DNA of 64,000 nt from an uncultured Clostridia bacterium (GTDB lineage Bacteria > Bacillota > Clostridia > Oscillospirales > Acutalibacteraceae). Position numbers and translations under genes: made by a program. Below, one piece after another: positions 1 to 7,946 of the stretch; within the stretch, counting starts at the first letter, position 1; the number at the start of each line of letters is the position of its first letter. Location of the stretch: contig CAMHQC010000001.1 in NCBI GenBank assembly GCA_946187325.1, positions 62,001 through 126,000 on the forward strand. Reading direction: 5' to 3'. A model generated the notes under the pieces. It did no database searches and was not told the origin of the DNA. It was given only the letters and a program-made list of their open reading frames with translations.

Positions 1-381
1 GAGTATGTGCCTGTCGAAAAGGGTACCGAGAATTTAGCTCCGACCGATACCGAGCGCGAGCTTATGGAAAAGCTTATTTTAGACCGCAGACAGAAATTTG
101 AAAATATGCTTATGATAGAGTTCCCGGGAAGCGAGAAAAACTACGGCGGATGTTTTGCCGCGGGGCGGGGTTTTTTCCATATTAACTCCCGCGGAGGAGC
201 CGAGCCGTGTCCGTTTTCTCCGTATTCCGACGTAAATGTTCGCAATATGACGCTGAAAGAAGCTATGAAATCCCCGCTTTTTATTGCGCTGAAAAGCGGA
301 GGGATCCTTGCTGACGATCACGACGGCGGATGTGTACTGTATCAAAAACGAGAACAGGTAGAAAAACTCTTAAAATCCTAA
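1..381 (+). CDS. Radical SAM/SPASM protein, C-terminal part (truncated by window edge)
   Basis: The frame is open from base 1, so the start lies outside the window; 126 codons are visible. The visible part resembles the C-terminal SPASM/auxiliary cluster region of radical SAM proteins: a GGCFAAGRGFF segment, then EPCPFSPY, then a late GGCVL, whose three cysteines would help hold an auxiliary Fe-S cluster. The CxxxCxxC radical SAM core is not visible, so the assignment rests on this tail only and the substrate cannot be told. The gene ends 10 bp before a strong terminator, so it is the last gene of its transcript and separate from the redox genes that follow. Confidence 0.6.
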   Translation, partial: EYVPVEKGTENLAPTDTERELMEKLILDRRQKFENMLMIEFPGSEKNYGGCFAAGRGFFHINSRGGAEPCPFSPYSDVNVRNMTLKEAMKSPLFIALKSGGILADDHDGGCVLYQKREQVEKLLKS

Positions 382-391
382 TAAAAAAGAA

Positions 392-425
392 TTACGGCAT
401 CCGAAAGGGTGCTGTAACTTTTTTT
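392..425 (+). terminator. Intrinsic terminator of the radical SAM gene
   Basis: An 11-bp stem with two G-U pairs (392-402 with 407-417) and a GAAA loop is followed by a run of T. Confidence 0.85.
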
Positions 426-469
426 CTTTGGGATAAATGAAAAATTTTTAAGAAGTTGAAATAAAAGTA

Positions 470-498
470 TTGACAAGTAACTTGTAATGTGTTATATT
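470..498 (+). promoter_or_regulatory. Sigma-A promoter of the NmrA-like gene
   Basis: TTGACA at 470-475 and TATATT at 493-498 are separated by 17 bp. The -10 lies inside the palindrome at 480-504, so a bound regulator would block it. Confidence 0.8.
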
Positions 499-504
499 AC
501 AAGT
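480..504 (+). promoter_or_regulatory. Operator palindrome, copy 1 (probable Rrf2 site)
   Basis: Perfect 9-bp inverted repeat, ACTTGTAAT and ATTACAAGT, around a 7-bp spacer. A close copy with the same geometry relative to the promoter lies at 1244-1268, before the Rrf2 gene itself, which suggests one regulator controls both units. Confidence 0.65.
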
Positions 505-563
505 GCAAGATAAATAAAATAACTCTTGCGAAATTAAAAATTTATTTTCAGGAGGACTTTATT

Positions 564-1196
564 ATGAAAATCGCAGTAGTAGCGGCAAACGGCAGAGTAT
601 CACAAAAGGTTATCGAGGAAGCAATCGGACGAGGCTTCGAAGTAAAGGCGTTCGGTCGCGGATCAGAGAACAAAACTATTGCTAAAGACTATGTTCAGAA
701 AGATATTATGGATTTAACAAAAGAGGACTTAGCGGGGTTTGACGCGGTAGTTGACGGTTTCGGCGCATGGAAAGATGAGGAACAACCTATGCACGTAACA
801 ACATCTCAGCACCTTTGCGATATTCTTTCGGGAACAGATACACGTCTTGTTATAGTAGGCGGAGCGGGAAGCCTTTATGTTAACCCCGAGCATACTATAC
901 AGGTAAAGGACGGCGCTGATTTCCCCGCAATCTTTATGCCTCTCGCAAACGCTATGGGTGAGGAGCTTGACGAACTCAGAAAACGCTCCGACGTCAACTG
1001 GACATTTATAAGTCCCGCGTGCGACTTCCAGGCTGACGGCGAACGCACGGGAAAATATATCCTCGGCGGAGAAGAACTCGTACTCAACTCCAAGGGCGAG
1101 AGCGTTATAAGCTACGCCGATTACGCAATCGCTATGGTTGACGAAATCGAAAAAGGTAACCATATTAAAGAGCGTATTTCCGTAGTAAGCGAATAA
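564..1196 (+). CDS. NAD(P)-binding NmrA/SDR-like oxidoreductase (YwnB-like)
   Basis: 210 residues. The start is ATG 564, eight bases after AGGAGG at 551-556; the frame runs further upstream but that would place codons over the promoter. The N-terminus MKIAVVAANGRVSQ is a Rossmann beta-strand with a glycine-poor dinucleotide loop typical of atypical SDR/NmrA proteins, and the size and overall pattern fit NAD(P)H-dependent reductases or redox sensors of that family. No Ser-Tyr-Lys catalytic motif of classical SDRs is evident, so it may sense NAD(P)H rather than catalyse. In Bacillus a similar protein (YwnB) lies next to an Rrf2 regulator (YwnA), and here too the next gene is an Rrf2 protein sharing the operator. 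The real substrate is unknown. Confidence 0.75.
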   Translation: MKIAVVAANGRVSQKVIEEAIGRGFEVKAFGRGSENKTIAKDYVQKDIMDLTKEDLAGFDAVVDGFGAWKDEEQPMHVTTSQHLCDILSGTDTRLVIVGGAGSLYVNPEHTIQVKDGADFPAIFMPLANAMGEELDELRKRSDVNWTFISPACDFQADGERTGKYILGGEELVLNSKGESVISYADYAIAMVDEIEKGNHIKERISVVSE

Positions 1197-1206
1197 TCTA
1201 ACAGTT

Positions 1207-1232
1207 ACAAGGGCGGGATTTTCCGCCCTTGT
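1207..1232 (+). terminator. Hairpin between NmrA-like gene and Rrf2 gene
   Basis: GC-rich stem of about ten pairs (ACAAGGGCGG with CCGCCCTTGT) just after the stop codon. It lacks a good T run, so it may terminate only partly or protect the mRNA 3' end. Confidence 0.5.
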
Positions 1233-1233
1233 A

Positions 1234-1262
1234 TTGATAAGAAAGTTGTAATATGTTATATT
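1234..1262 (+). promoter_or_regulatory. Promoter of the Rrf2 operon
   Basis: TTGATA at 1234-1239 and TATATT at 1257-1262, spacing 17. The geometry matches the promoter at 470-498, with the -10 again inside a palindrome. Confidence 0.75.
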
Positions 1263-1268
1263 ATAAGT
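1244..1268 (+). promoter_or_regulatory. Operator palindrome, copy 2
   Basis: AGTTGTAAT, 7-bp spacer, ATTATAAGT: seven of nine arm positions pair, and 21 of 25 bases match the copy at 480-504. Its place over the -10 of the Rrf2 gene suggests autoregulation. Confidence 0.65.
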
Positions 1269-1294
1269 AATCTAAAAATAAAGAGGGATTACTA

Positions 1295-1735
1295 ATGCAG
1301 ATAACAAGTAAATTTACTATAGGTGTCCATACTATAGCCTGTATCGATTGTTTTAAGGACGACTATAAGGTTACCAGTAATTTCATAGCCGACAGCACAG
1401 GCGTAAACCCCGTTATTATCCGAGGCGTTATTTCTCAGCTAAAGGAAGCGGGAATTTTAAACTCACGCCAGGGCGCAAGCGGAATAACGCTTGCTAAACC
1501 GCTTGATGAAATAAGCTTTTACGATATTTACGAGGCTGTCGACAGCGTAAAGGACGAGGGCTTGTTCCATTTCCACGAACACCCGAATCCCGATTGTCCC
1601 GTCGGAAGAAATATCCATAAAGCGACCGATTCCCGCCTAAAGCATATCCAAGACACTATGGAAAACGAGCTGAAAAAGATTAAACTCAGCGATGTTGTCG
1701 AAGATGTTCGAAAAGAGATTGAGGCACAAGCTTAA
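1295..1735 (+). CDS. Rrf2 family transcriptional regulator (YwnA-like)
   Basis: 146 residues, the normal Rrf2 length. The winged helix-turn-helix occupies about residues 5-70 (I-A-D-S-T-G-V-N-P-V-I-I-R recognition segment near 31-43). The usual three-cysteine Fe-S cluster motif of IscR/NsrR is absent: only Cys101 lies in the equivalent loop (N-P-D-C-P-V-G), so it may use thiol chemistry or another ligand rather than a cluster. It starts at ATG 1295 after an AGAGGG site. The gene overlaps the next by one base (TAATG), so the regulator is translationally coupled to the flavin/ferredoxin protein. Palindromes over its own promoter and over the NmrA-like promoter are the likely binding sites; this is inferred, not shown. 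Confidence 0.85.
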   Translation: MQITSKFTIGVHTIACIDCFKDDYKVTSNFIADSTGVNPVIIRGVISQLKEAGILNSRQGASGITLAKPLDEISFYDIYEAVDSVKDEGLFHFHEHPNPDCPVGRNIHKATDSRLKHIQDTMENELKKIKLSDVVEDVRKEIEAQA

Positions 1736-2358
1736 TGAAAAACTATTTAGAATTTATCGTAAAAGATATACACCGCACAATTACCGCGACCGTAGACGAT
1801 AACGGTTTACCCGTAACATGCGCTATAGATATGATGGATTTCGACGATAATTCTCTTTATTTTCTTACTGCCAAGGGCAAGAACTTTTACGACCGCCTTA
1901 TAAAGAGAAAATTTCTTGCCTTTACCGCTATGAAGGGCGAGGATACTATGACGAGTATCGCGGTTTCCGTAAGGGGAAAGGTTAGAGAGCTCGGGTTCGA
2001 TAAAATTCCCGAATTATTTGATAAGAATCCATATATGTACGAAATCTATCCGACCGAGGAGAGCCGCCGCGCTTTGACCGTGTTTCAGATTTACGAGGGC
2101 AGCGGCGAGTGGTTCGATTTAAGTAAAAAGCCTATCGAACGCGCGAGCTTTACTTTCGGAGAATTTAAAGCCGATATAGAGCGGTCGGGTTATTTTATAA
2201 ACAATAAATGTATCGGCTGCAAAAGCTGTCTTGAGGTTTGTCCGCAATCCTGTATAGACTTTTCTGACATTCCCGCTGTTATAAACGAAAGTAACTGTCT
2301 GCATTGCGGAAACTGTTATACCGCCTGTTTGAACGAAGCGGTCGAAAGAAAAGAGTGA
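1735..2358 (+). CDS. Pyridoxamine-phosphate-oxidase-like flavoprotein fused to 2[4Fe-4S] ferredoxin
   Basis: 207 residues. Residues 1-130 look like a split-barrel FMN-binding domain of the PNPOx-like family (D-x-x-x-T-I-T-A-T-V-D-D-N-G-x-P start, then L-Y-F-L-T-A-K-G-K-N-F). Residues 155-200 are a bacterial ferredoxin with two complete cluster motifs: C159, C162, C165, C169 and C188, C191, C194, C198. Together they suggest an electron-transfer flavoprotein that takes electrons from low-potential Fe-S carriers to FMN and then to an unknown small molecule. It is coupled to the Rrf2 regulator upstream and lies 4 bp before the sirtuin. True pyridoxamine phosphate oxidase activity is unlikely with this build. 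Confidence 0.8.
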   Translation: MKNYLEFIVKDIHRTITATVDDNGLPVTCAIDMMDFDDNSLYFLTAKGKNFYDRLIKRKFLAFTAMKGEDTMTSIAVSVRGKVRELGFDKIPELFDKNPYMYEIYPTEESRRALTVFQIYEGSGEWFDLSKKPIERASFTFGEFKADIERSGYFINNKCIGCKSCLEVCPQSCIDFSDIPAVINESNCLHCGNCYTACLNEAVERKE

Positions 2359-2362
2359 TATT

Positions 2363-3226
2363 ATGAAACTTATAAAATCTCACGAAAACTATAACGAACA
2401 GATTAAAAAGCTCAAAGAAGCTATAAACTGTGCCGACGCGATACTTATCGGCGCGGGCGCGGGTATGTCCGCATCAGCGGGACTTACCTATTCGGGAGAA
2501 CGTTTCTATAAGCATTTTTCCGATTTCGCGGAAAAATACGGTATAACTGATATGTACTCGGGAGGCTTCTATCCGTTCCCGTCGGACGAGGTTTTCTGGG
2601 CTTGGTGGTCGAGGCACATTTACTTTAACCGCTACGGCGTAAAGGCGGGCGAGCCTTATACCGATTTGTACAAGCTTGTTCGGGATAAAAACTATTTTGT
2701 CCTCACGACTAACGTTGACCATCAATTTCAGCTTGCGGGCTTCGATAAAAACCGCCTTTTCTATACTCAGGGCGACTACGGACTTTTCCAATGCTCAGTA
2801 CCCTGCCATAATAAAACCTACGACAACGAGGATATTGTGACCGAGATGGTCGCCCGCCAGGAGGATATGAAAATCCCGAGTGAGCTTATACCTAAATGTC
2901 CCGTGTGTAACAAGAATATGACCGTTAATCTAAGGTGCGACGATAAATTTGTCGAGGACGAAGGCTGGCATAAAGCTAACGAGCGTTACGAGAACTTCCT
3001 GAAAAAGTATAAGGATAAGAAAATTCTGCTCTTAGAGCTCGGCGTAGGCGGCAATACTCCCGTTATAATCAAGTATCCGTTCTGGAGAATGACGCTTATG
3101 AACGAGAGCGCGACTTACGCCTGTATTAACCTTGGCGAAAGTGTTTGTTCCGAAGAAATAGAGAACCGCTCGATTTGTGTCGACGCTGACATAAGTAAGG
3201 TTATTAAAGATATAATTTCAGACTAA
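2363..3226 (+). CDS. Class M sirtuin (SirTM-like protein ADP-ribosyltransferase)
   Basis: 287 residues, soluble. The NAD-binding start GAGAGMSASAGLTYSG (30-45) is sirtuin-like. The active site carries LTTNVDH (N117, D119) and then YTQGDYG, where the catalytic histidine of deacylase sirtuins is replaced by Gln136. That Asn/Asp/Gln set is what is known from SirTM enzymes, which transfer ADP-ribose to protein rather than remove acyl groups. Four cysteines (C144, C148, C179, C182) can hold the structural zinc. SirTM operons usually include a lipoylated GcvH-like carrier, a lipoate ligase and a macrodomain hydrolase; none is in this window. Here the partners are an Rrf2 regulator and a flavin/ferredoxin protein, which points to a redox-linked role. 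The target protein is unknown. Confidence 0.8.
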   Translation: MKLIKSHENYNEQIKKLKEAINCADAILIGAGAGMSASAGLTYSGERFYKHFSDFAEKYGITDMYSGGFYPFPSDEVFWAWWSRHIYFNRYGVKAGEPYTDLYKLVRDKNYFVLTTNVDHQFQLAGFDKNRLFYTQGDYGLFQCSVPCHNKTYDNEDIVTEMVARQEDMKIPSELIPKCPVCNKNMTVNLRCDDKFVEDEGWHKANERYENFLKKYKDKKILLLELGVGGNTPVIIKYPFWRMTLMNESATYACINLGESVCSEEIENRSICVDADISKVIKDIISD

Positions 3227-3265
3227 ACTGTATCAAAAGCGTAACTTTTAATTTATTAAAAACCC

Positions 3266-3294
3266 TTGAAAAAGTCCTGATGTTAAGATATAAT
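3266..3294 (+). promoter_or_regulatory. Promoter of the small membrane protein gene
   Basis: TTGAAA at 3266-3271 and TATAAT at 3289-3294, spacing 17. A small CGAC/GTCG hairpin follows in the leader. Confidence 0.8.
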
Positions 3295-3344
3295 GAGGTT
3301 AAATCGACTTATAGTCGGTAAAAAAAGAAAAGGAGAATTACATT

Positions 3345-3998
3345 ATGGAATTCAACAATGCGTCAAAAGGCATAAAGAAAATCTTTACTGCTGAAGTCTT
3401 GGGCTTAATTGCGGCTATTTGCGGCGCGGTTACAGCTATTTTCGTAGTTGCTATGGCTGTTGCCACCAAAGCTGAATCCGCGGGCGGAGCAGTAGCTTCT
3501 TTAGGAGCGGCAGGACTGTTCGGTATCGCTACCGCAGTTATCGGCATTATCGCTTATATCTTCAAGATTATCGGTGTAAATAATGCCGGTAAAGATGAGC
3601 CTGCTTTCAAGATTGCTCTTTATCTTATTATTGCGGGACTTGTAGTTGCTGTTATCGGCTCTTTCTTTAGCGGTAACGCTACAGTTAAGTCTGTTATCGA
3701 CATCGCTTCTGAAGTTATCAACCTTGTTATCACTATCTATATCATTCAGGGTTGCTGCAACGTAGCTTCTAAGCTCGGCAGAGACGATGTAGTAAATAAG
3801 GGTAACACAATCTTTAAGCTCATCATCTGCGTTTACGTTCTCGCTATCATCGCTAACCTTATCGTTGCTATCTTCAACGGCACAGGCGCTGCGGTTACAG
3901 CAGGAATCATTGCGATTGTATCAGCTGTTCTTAACGTTATTCAGTATTTCATTTATCTCTCATTCCTTAGCAAAGCTAAGAAAATGTTCGCTGAATAA
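3345..3998 (+). CDS. Multi-pass membrane protein of unknown function
   Basis: 217 residues, very rich in Ile, Val, Ala and Gly. About five membrane segments can be seen: near residues 17-40, 50-75, 85-110, 120-140 and 155-205 (the last probably two helices). Charged residues sit in short loops and at both ends. There is no enzyme motif. The codon use is smoother (many GCT, ATC) than in neighbours, which in this genome goes with well-expressed genes. It has its own promoter and terminator, so it is monocistronic. I do not recognise the family. Confidence 0.75.
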   Translation: MEFNNASKGIKKIFTAEVLGLIAAICGAVTAIFVVAMAVATKAESAGGAVASLGAAGLFGIATAVIGIIAYIFKIIGVNNAGKDEPAFKIALYLIIAGLVVAVIGSFFSGNATVKSVIDIASEVINLVITIYIIQGCCNVASKLGRDDVVNKGNTIFKLIICVYVLAIIANLIVAIFNGTGAAVTAGIIAIVSAVLNVIQYFIYLSFLSKAKKMFAE

Positions 3999-4021
3999 TA
4001 GGATTATAATTAAAGATTTTT

Positions 4022-4048
4022 AGGCAGGCGGTTTCTCGCCTGCCTTTT
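4022..4048 (+). terminator. Intrinsic terminator
   Basis: Nine-bp stem AGGCAGGCG/CGCCTGCCT with a short loop, then T-rich sequence. Confidence 0.85.
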
Positions 4049-4075
4049 ATCATTATGTTAAAAACTTAACTATTA

Positions 4076-4104
4076 TTGAAAAGTAACAGCCGTTCTGTTA
4101 TAAT
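4076..4104 (+). promoter_or_regulatory. Promoter of the pyrophosphatase gene
   Basis: TTGAAA at 4076-4081 and TATAAT at 4099-4104, spacing 17. Confidence 0.75.
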
Positions 4105-4146
4105 CAGCTTGTACTAAACTGGTTATATTAAACTGGAGAAGAATTT

Positions 4147-5787
4147 ATGAAATCAACTATTGTTATCGGACACAAAAACCCCGACACCGATTCTATATGC
4201 TCGGCTATTTGTTACGCCGATTTAAAAACTAAAATAACGGGCGAAAAATATATCCCCTGCCGAGCGGGCGAGCTAAACAGCGAAACCGAGTTCGTGCTGA
4301 AAAAATTCGGCATAGAACCGCCGCGCCTAATAACCTCGCTTGAGCCGAGGCTTTTTGACGTTACGTTTCGAGAGATTGACGGAATAACTCCGCGGATTTC
4401 ACTAAAACGCGCTTGGGAACATATGAGGGATCAGAATATCCAGACCGTGCCGATTTTAACTAAGCGCGGAAAAATACGCGGTATTTTAACCCTAGGCGAC
4501 CAAGCTCGGTTTTATATGGAGGATCAGGACGCCAGCGCCTTATCCAAGGCGAAAACTCCCTACAGCAATATCGCCGATACGCTTCAGGGCGAGGTAGTCG
4601 TAGGTAATCCCGACGACCGCTTCGATAGGGGAAAGGTAGTCGTAGCCGCGGCTAACCCCGACGTTATGGAAGAGTATATCGACGAGCACGATATGGTGCT
4701 TCTCGGCAACCGATACGAATCCCAGCTCTGCGCAATCGAGATGAAGGCGAGCTGTATCGTAATCGGGCTCGGAGCGAAGGTTTCCAAGACGATTGTAAAA
4801 ATCGCTCAGGAAGCGGGCTGTACCGTAATCGTATCTCCGCTCGATACTTACACCTGCGCCAAGCTTATCAATCAGGCTGTACCCGTAGGCCATATTATGC
4901 GGACTGAAAATATAATTTCATTCAACCTCGAGGATCTCGTCGCCGATGTTAAAAACACGGTTTCGAAACACCGCATAAGGTACTTCCCGATTCTCGATAA
5001 CGACGATAAATATGTCGGTATTATCTCACAGCGCAATCTTCTTAACGTTGAGCGCCAAAAGGTAATACTCGTCGATCATAACGAAAAGGGCCAGGCGGTA
5101 GACGGTATACGTTCCGCCGAGGTAGTCGAGGTTATCGATCACCATAGAATCGACTCGGTAGAAACTATGAGCCCTATCTATTTTCGAAACCAGCCCTTAG
5201 GCTGTACGGCGACTATAATCGCTATGATGTACAGGGAAAATGATATTGCCGTAACTCCCGAAATAGCGGGGCTTCTCTGCTCGGCGATTATTTCCGATAC
5301 ACTGATGTTCCGCTCGCCGACCTGTACGCCTTTAGACGAAAGTACGGCGCGATACCTTGCGGGCATAGCTAAGCTCGACGTCGAGGATTACGCGACCGCT
5401 ATGTTTAACGCGGGTTCCAAGCTTTCTAAAAAGAACGCCGACGAAATTTTCCATATCGACTGTAAAAAGTTTAAAGCCGAACAGTTCGCTATTACGGTAT
5501 CTCAGGTCACAAGTGTGAGCCGCCGTGAACTCGACAAGGTTAAATCAAAAATGCTTCCCTATATGCAGGAGCTTCTACCTAAGTCCGACTCCGATATGCT
5601 GTTTATGATGCTGACTAATATCATTTTTGAAAGCACCGAGCTTTTGTATGTCGGCCAGGGCGCTAAAGGTATAGTCGAAGCGGCTTTCGACGTTGAAGCG
5701 GGCGAAAACTGTGTTAAACTCGACGGCGTAGTAAGCCGTAAAAAACAGGTCTTAGGCGCGCTGATTAAAGCGATAGAAACTATTTGA
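4147..5787 (+). CDS. Putative manganese-dependent inorganic pyrophosphatase with CBS-DRTGG insert
   Basis: 546 residues. Hydrolyses pyrophosphate to phosphate in the cytoplasm. The family II (DHH) catalytic domain is split: residues 1-50 carry GHKNPDTDS (metal ligands His, Asp, Asp), and after about residue 300 come VDHNEKGQA, VIDHHRID (the DHH motif) and SDTLMFRSPT. The C-terminal DHHA2 domain holds SRRELDKVKSK near 455-465. Between them lie two CBS domains (about 75-125 and 245-300) around a DRTGG-like domain, which in the regulated members of this family bind adenine nucleotides and control activity. The gene starts at ATG 4147 after a GGAGAAG site and runs 12 bp before the CotH gene, so the two may be cotranscribed. 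Confidence 0.9.
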   Translation: MKSTIVIGHKNPDTDSICSAICYADLKTKITGEKYIPCRAGELNSETEFVLKKFGIEPPRLITSLEPRLFDVTFREIDGITPRISLKRAWEHMRDQNIQTVPILTKRGKIRGILTLGDQARFYMEDQDASALSKAKTPYSNIADTLQGEVVVGNPDDRFDRGKVVVAAANPDVMEEYIDEHDMVLLGNRYESQLCAIEMKASCIVIGLGAKVSKTIVKIAQEAGCTVIVSPLDTYTCAKLINQAVPVGHIMRTENIISFNLEDLVADVKNTVSKHRIRYFPILDNDDKYVGIISQRNLLNVERQKVILVDHNEKGQAVDGIRSAEVVEVIDHHRIDSVETMSPIYFRNQPLGCTATIIAMMYRENDIAVTPEIAGLLCSAIISDTLMFRSPTCTPLDESTARYLAGIAKLDVEDYATAMFNAGSKLSKKNADEIFHIDCKKFKAEQFAITVSQVTSVSRRELDKVKSKMLPYMQELLPKSDSDMLFMMLTNIIFESTELLYVGQGAKGIVEAAFDVEAGENCVKLDGVVSRKKQVLGALIKAIETI

Positions 5788-5799
5788 TTGGAGAAGAAT

Positions 5800-7827
5800 A
5801 TGAAAAAAATAACTGCCTTCGCGTTATCTTTAATACTTATGATTTCGGCGATATACCCCGTATATTCCGCCGATAAGTCAACTAAGCTTGACGTTCCGAA
5901 AATCGAAATAACGACTAAAGACGGTAAGGGAGTTGACCTTAAAAAAGCCGACGGCTATGTTGACGCTTCGGTAAAAATTACCGACATCGACAATTCCTCT
6001 CTCTCCGACGATATTACCATTAAGGTAAGAGGCAACAGCACCGCTTTCGACAGTATCGGAAAGAAATCCTATAACTTTAAATTCGCTAAGAAAAAGAACC
6101 TCTTTTCCATGGGTAGCGGAAAAAAATGGTCGCTTCTCGCCAACGTTTTTGACCCAACCTTAGCCCGTAACTATGTCGCGTTCAGCTTAGCTCAAAAGCT
6201 CGGTGTTCAGTATACCTCTAATTTCAAGGTGGTTGAGCTGTGGCTCGATAAATCGTTTAGAGGCTGCTATTTGTTAATCGAGCCTGTAGGAGAGGGTAAG
6301 GACCGTGTGGATATCGACCTAAAAGGAAACGACGGTAAAAAAGATTTTCTCCTCGAACTAGAAGCCTCACGTGTCGAGGACGACGTCACCTATATCACCT
6401 CTAACGGTATGCGCTTCGCTATAAGCGAACCGGATCCGCCGACCGAGGAGCAGGCGAGCTATATTAAATCAACTGTAGATGATGTTATACGCACAATTCG
6501 TTACGGTACTAAGGAAGAAATCGAGGGTAAAATCGACATCGAGTCGTTCTCTAAATTCTATATTTTAAACGAGTTCTTAAAGACCGTTGACTTTAATTTC
6601 AGCTCCGTTTTCTATTATTATAAGGACGGCAAGCTCTACGCGGGCCCGCCGTGGGATTACGATTTAAGCTCGGGCAACGTTAATAAGGACTTTTCCTCGA
6701 ACTACGCCTCGTCCTATAAAACCGACGGACTGTTTATAAATAATAAAAATCTTTATAACTACCTCTGCGGATACGATTGGTTTAACGATACCGCTAAAAA
6801 GGTATTTGTCGAAAACTATACGTATTTTAAGAGCATTTACTCCGAGGGCGGAGTGATTGATACGTTCTATAAAACCTACAAAAAGCCTATCGAACGAAAC
6901 TTTTCGGGCGTGGGTTGGAGTGTAGGACGTTACTATGTAAACGTTATGAAATATCCTCTCCCTACTTACGCGGAGAATTACGATTTTTATGTTAATTGGT
7001 GTAAGGAACGCGTCGAGTGGCTCGCCGATTATTACGAGATCGATACGTCTACCGTTCCGGCTACCGAAGAAACTACTACGGAAGAACCGACTACCGAACA
7101 GGTTACGACCACGGCGGTTACTACCGCCGAGCCGACTACCTCGGCTCCCGAGGTTAAACCGAGCGAAACTGCCGAACCGATAGAAACCACGGCAACTACC
7201 GCTCCGACTGAAATCTCGACAACCGAACCCGAGGAAACTACTTCTCCCGATCCGTCAACCGCTCAGCCGGCTACAAAAGCTTCTGAAACTACCGTTACCG
7301 AGCCGCCTGTTTCGAGCGAGCCTGTTACTTCGCCGACAACTCCCGAGCCGACCGCGCCTGTAAAACCCGTTGAGCCTGTAAAGCCGGTTGTAATTCCTTA
7401 CTTATGCGGAACTGTTAATCTTAATGCCGGTTCTACGGCGAAGCTTCCCGCGATTAAAGCTGACTTTGTAAGCTCAGATAAAAATGTTGCGGCTGTTAAA
7501 AACGGCAAAGTTACCGCGCTTAAAAAGGGTACCGCCGATATTACCGCGGTCTCTGGATTCATTAAATACATCTACAAGACGAATGTCGTAAACAACCCCT
7601 CGTTGAGCAAGAAGTTGATAACCGTTAAAATGGGTAAAACTAAGACGGTAAAGCTTATCGGAAAGGCAAAATCAGTTAATAATAAGTACAAAAACACGAA
7701 AACAGCGAAGATAATTTCCAAGCGCTCCGCCGATAAAATCAAAATCCGCGGACTGAAAAGGGGTAAAACCACACTCAAAATTTTCGTGAACGGCTATAAA
7801 TTAAAGCTGAAAGTTAAAGTAAAATAA
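5800..7827 (+). CDS. Secreted CotH-family protein with Thr-rich linker, Big2-like domain and Lys-rich tail
   Basis: 675 residues from ATG 5800 (GGAGAAG at 5790); a TTG directly after the previous stop is less likely. A signal peptide covers residues 1-23 (ends SADKS). The CotH kinase-like domain covers about 30-410: RGNSTAFDSIGKKSYNFKF, WSLLANVFDPTLARNYVA, and the metal-binding PPWDYDLSSGN. Then comes a Thr/Pro/Glu linker of about 110 residues (TTEEPTTE repeats), a Big2-like domain ending ALKKGTADITAV, and a last 75-residue Lys-rich module (NNKYKN...LKRGKTTLKIFVNGYKLKLKVKVK). CotH of spore formers is a protein kinase; secreted Ruminococcus relatives are linked to cell-surface enzyme systems. 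The tail module recurs at the end of the genes at 8743 and 37143. Confidence 0.85.
   Translation: MKKITAFALSLILMISAIYPVYSADKSTKLDVPKIEITTKDGKGVDLKKADGYVDASVKITDIDNSSLSDDITIKVRGNSTAFDSIGKKSYNFKFAKKKNLFSMGSGKKWSLLANVFDPTLARNYVAFSLAQKLGVQYTSNFKVVELWLDKSFRGCYLLIEPVGEGKDRVDIDLKGNDGKKDFLLELEASRVEDDVTYITSNGMRFAISEPDPPTEEQASYIKSTVDDVIRTIRYGTKEEIEGKIDIESFSKFYILNEFLKTVDFNFSSVFYYYKDGKLYAGPPWDYDLSSGNVNKDFSSNYASSYKTDGLFINNKNLYNYLCGYDWFNDTAKKVFVENYTYFKSIYSEGGVIDTFYKTYKKPIERNFSGVGWSVGRYYVNVMKYPLPTYAENYDFYVNWCKERVEWLADYYEIDTSTVPATEETTTEEPTTEQVTTTAVTTAEPTTSAPEVKPSETAEPIETTATTAPTEISTTEPEETTSPDPSTAQPATKASETTVTEPPVSSEPVTSPTTPEPTAPVKPVEPVKPVVIPYLCGTVNLNAGSTAKLPAIKADFVSSDKNVAAVKNGKVTALKKGTADITAVSGFIKYIYKTNVVNNPSLSKKLITVKMGKTKTVKLIGKAKSVNNKYKNTKTAKIISKRSADKIKIRGLKRGKTTLKIFVNGYKLKLKVKVK
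7741..7799 (+). repeat. 59-bp identical repeat, copy 1
   Basis: Bases 7741-7799 are identical to 10405-10463 within the codons of the shared C-terminal module, while flanking codons differ. Confidence 0.9.
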
Positions 7828-7832
7828 ACGCT

Positions 7833-7867
7833 CTAAGCCACGGCTTTTGCCGTGGTTTAGTTGTTTT
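7833..7867 (+). terminator. Intrinsic terminator
   Basis: Twelve-bp stem (7833-7844 with 7849-7860, G-U pairs included), TTTT loop, then TTGTTTT. Confidence 0.85.
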
Positions 7868-7946
7868 ACACAAATTCACCGCAAAAACTTTGTACAATAA
7901 GCTATGTGATAATATGTTACAATAGTATTTGCTCGGAGGTGAGAGG

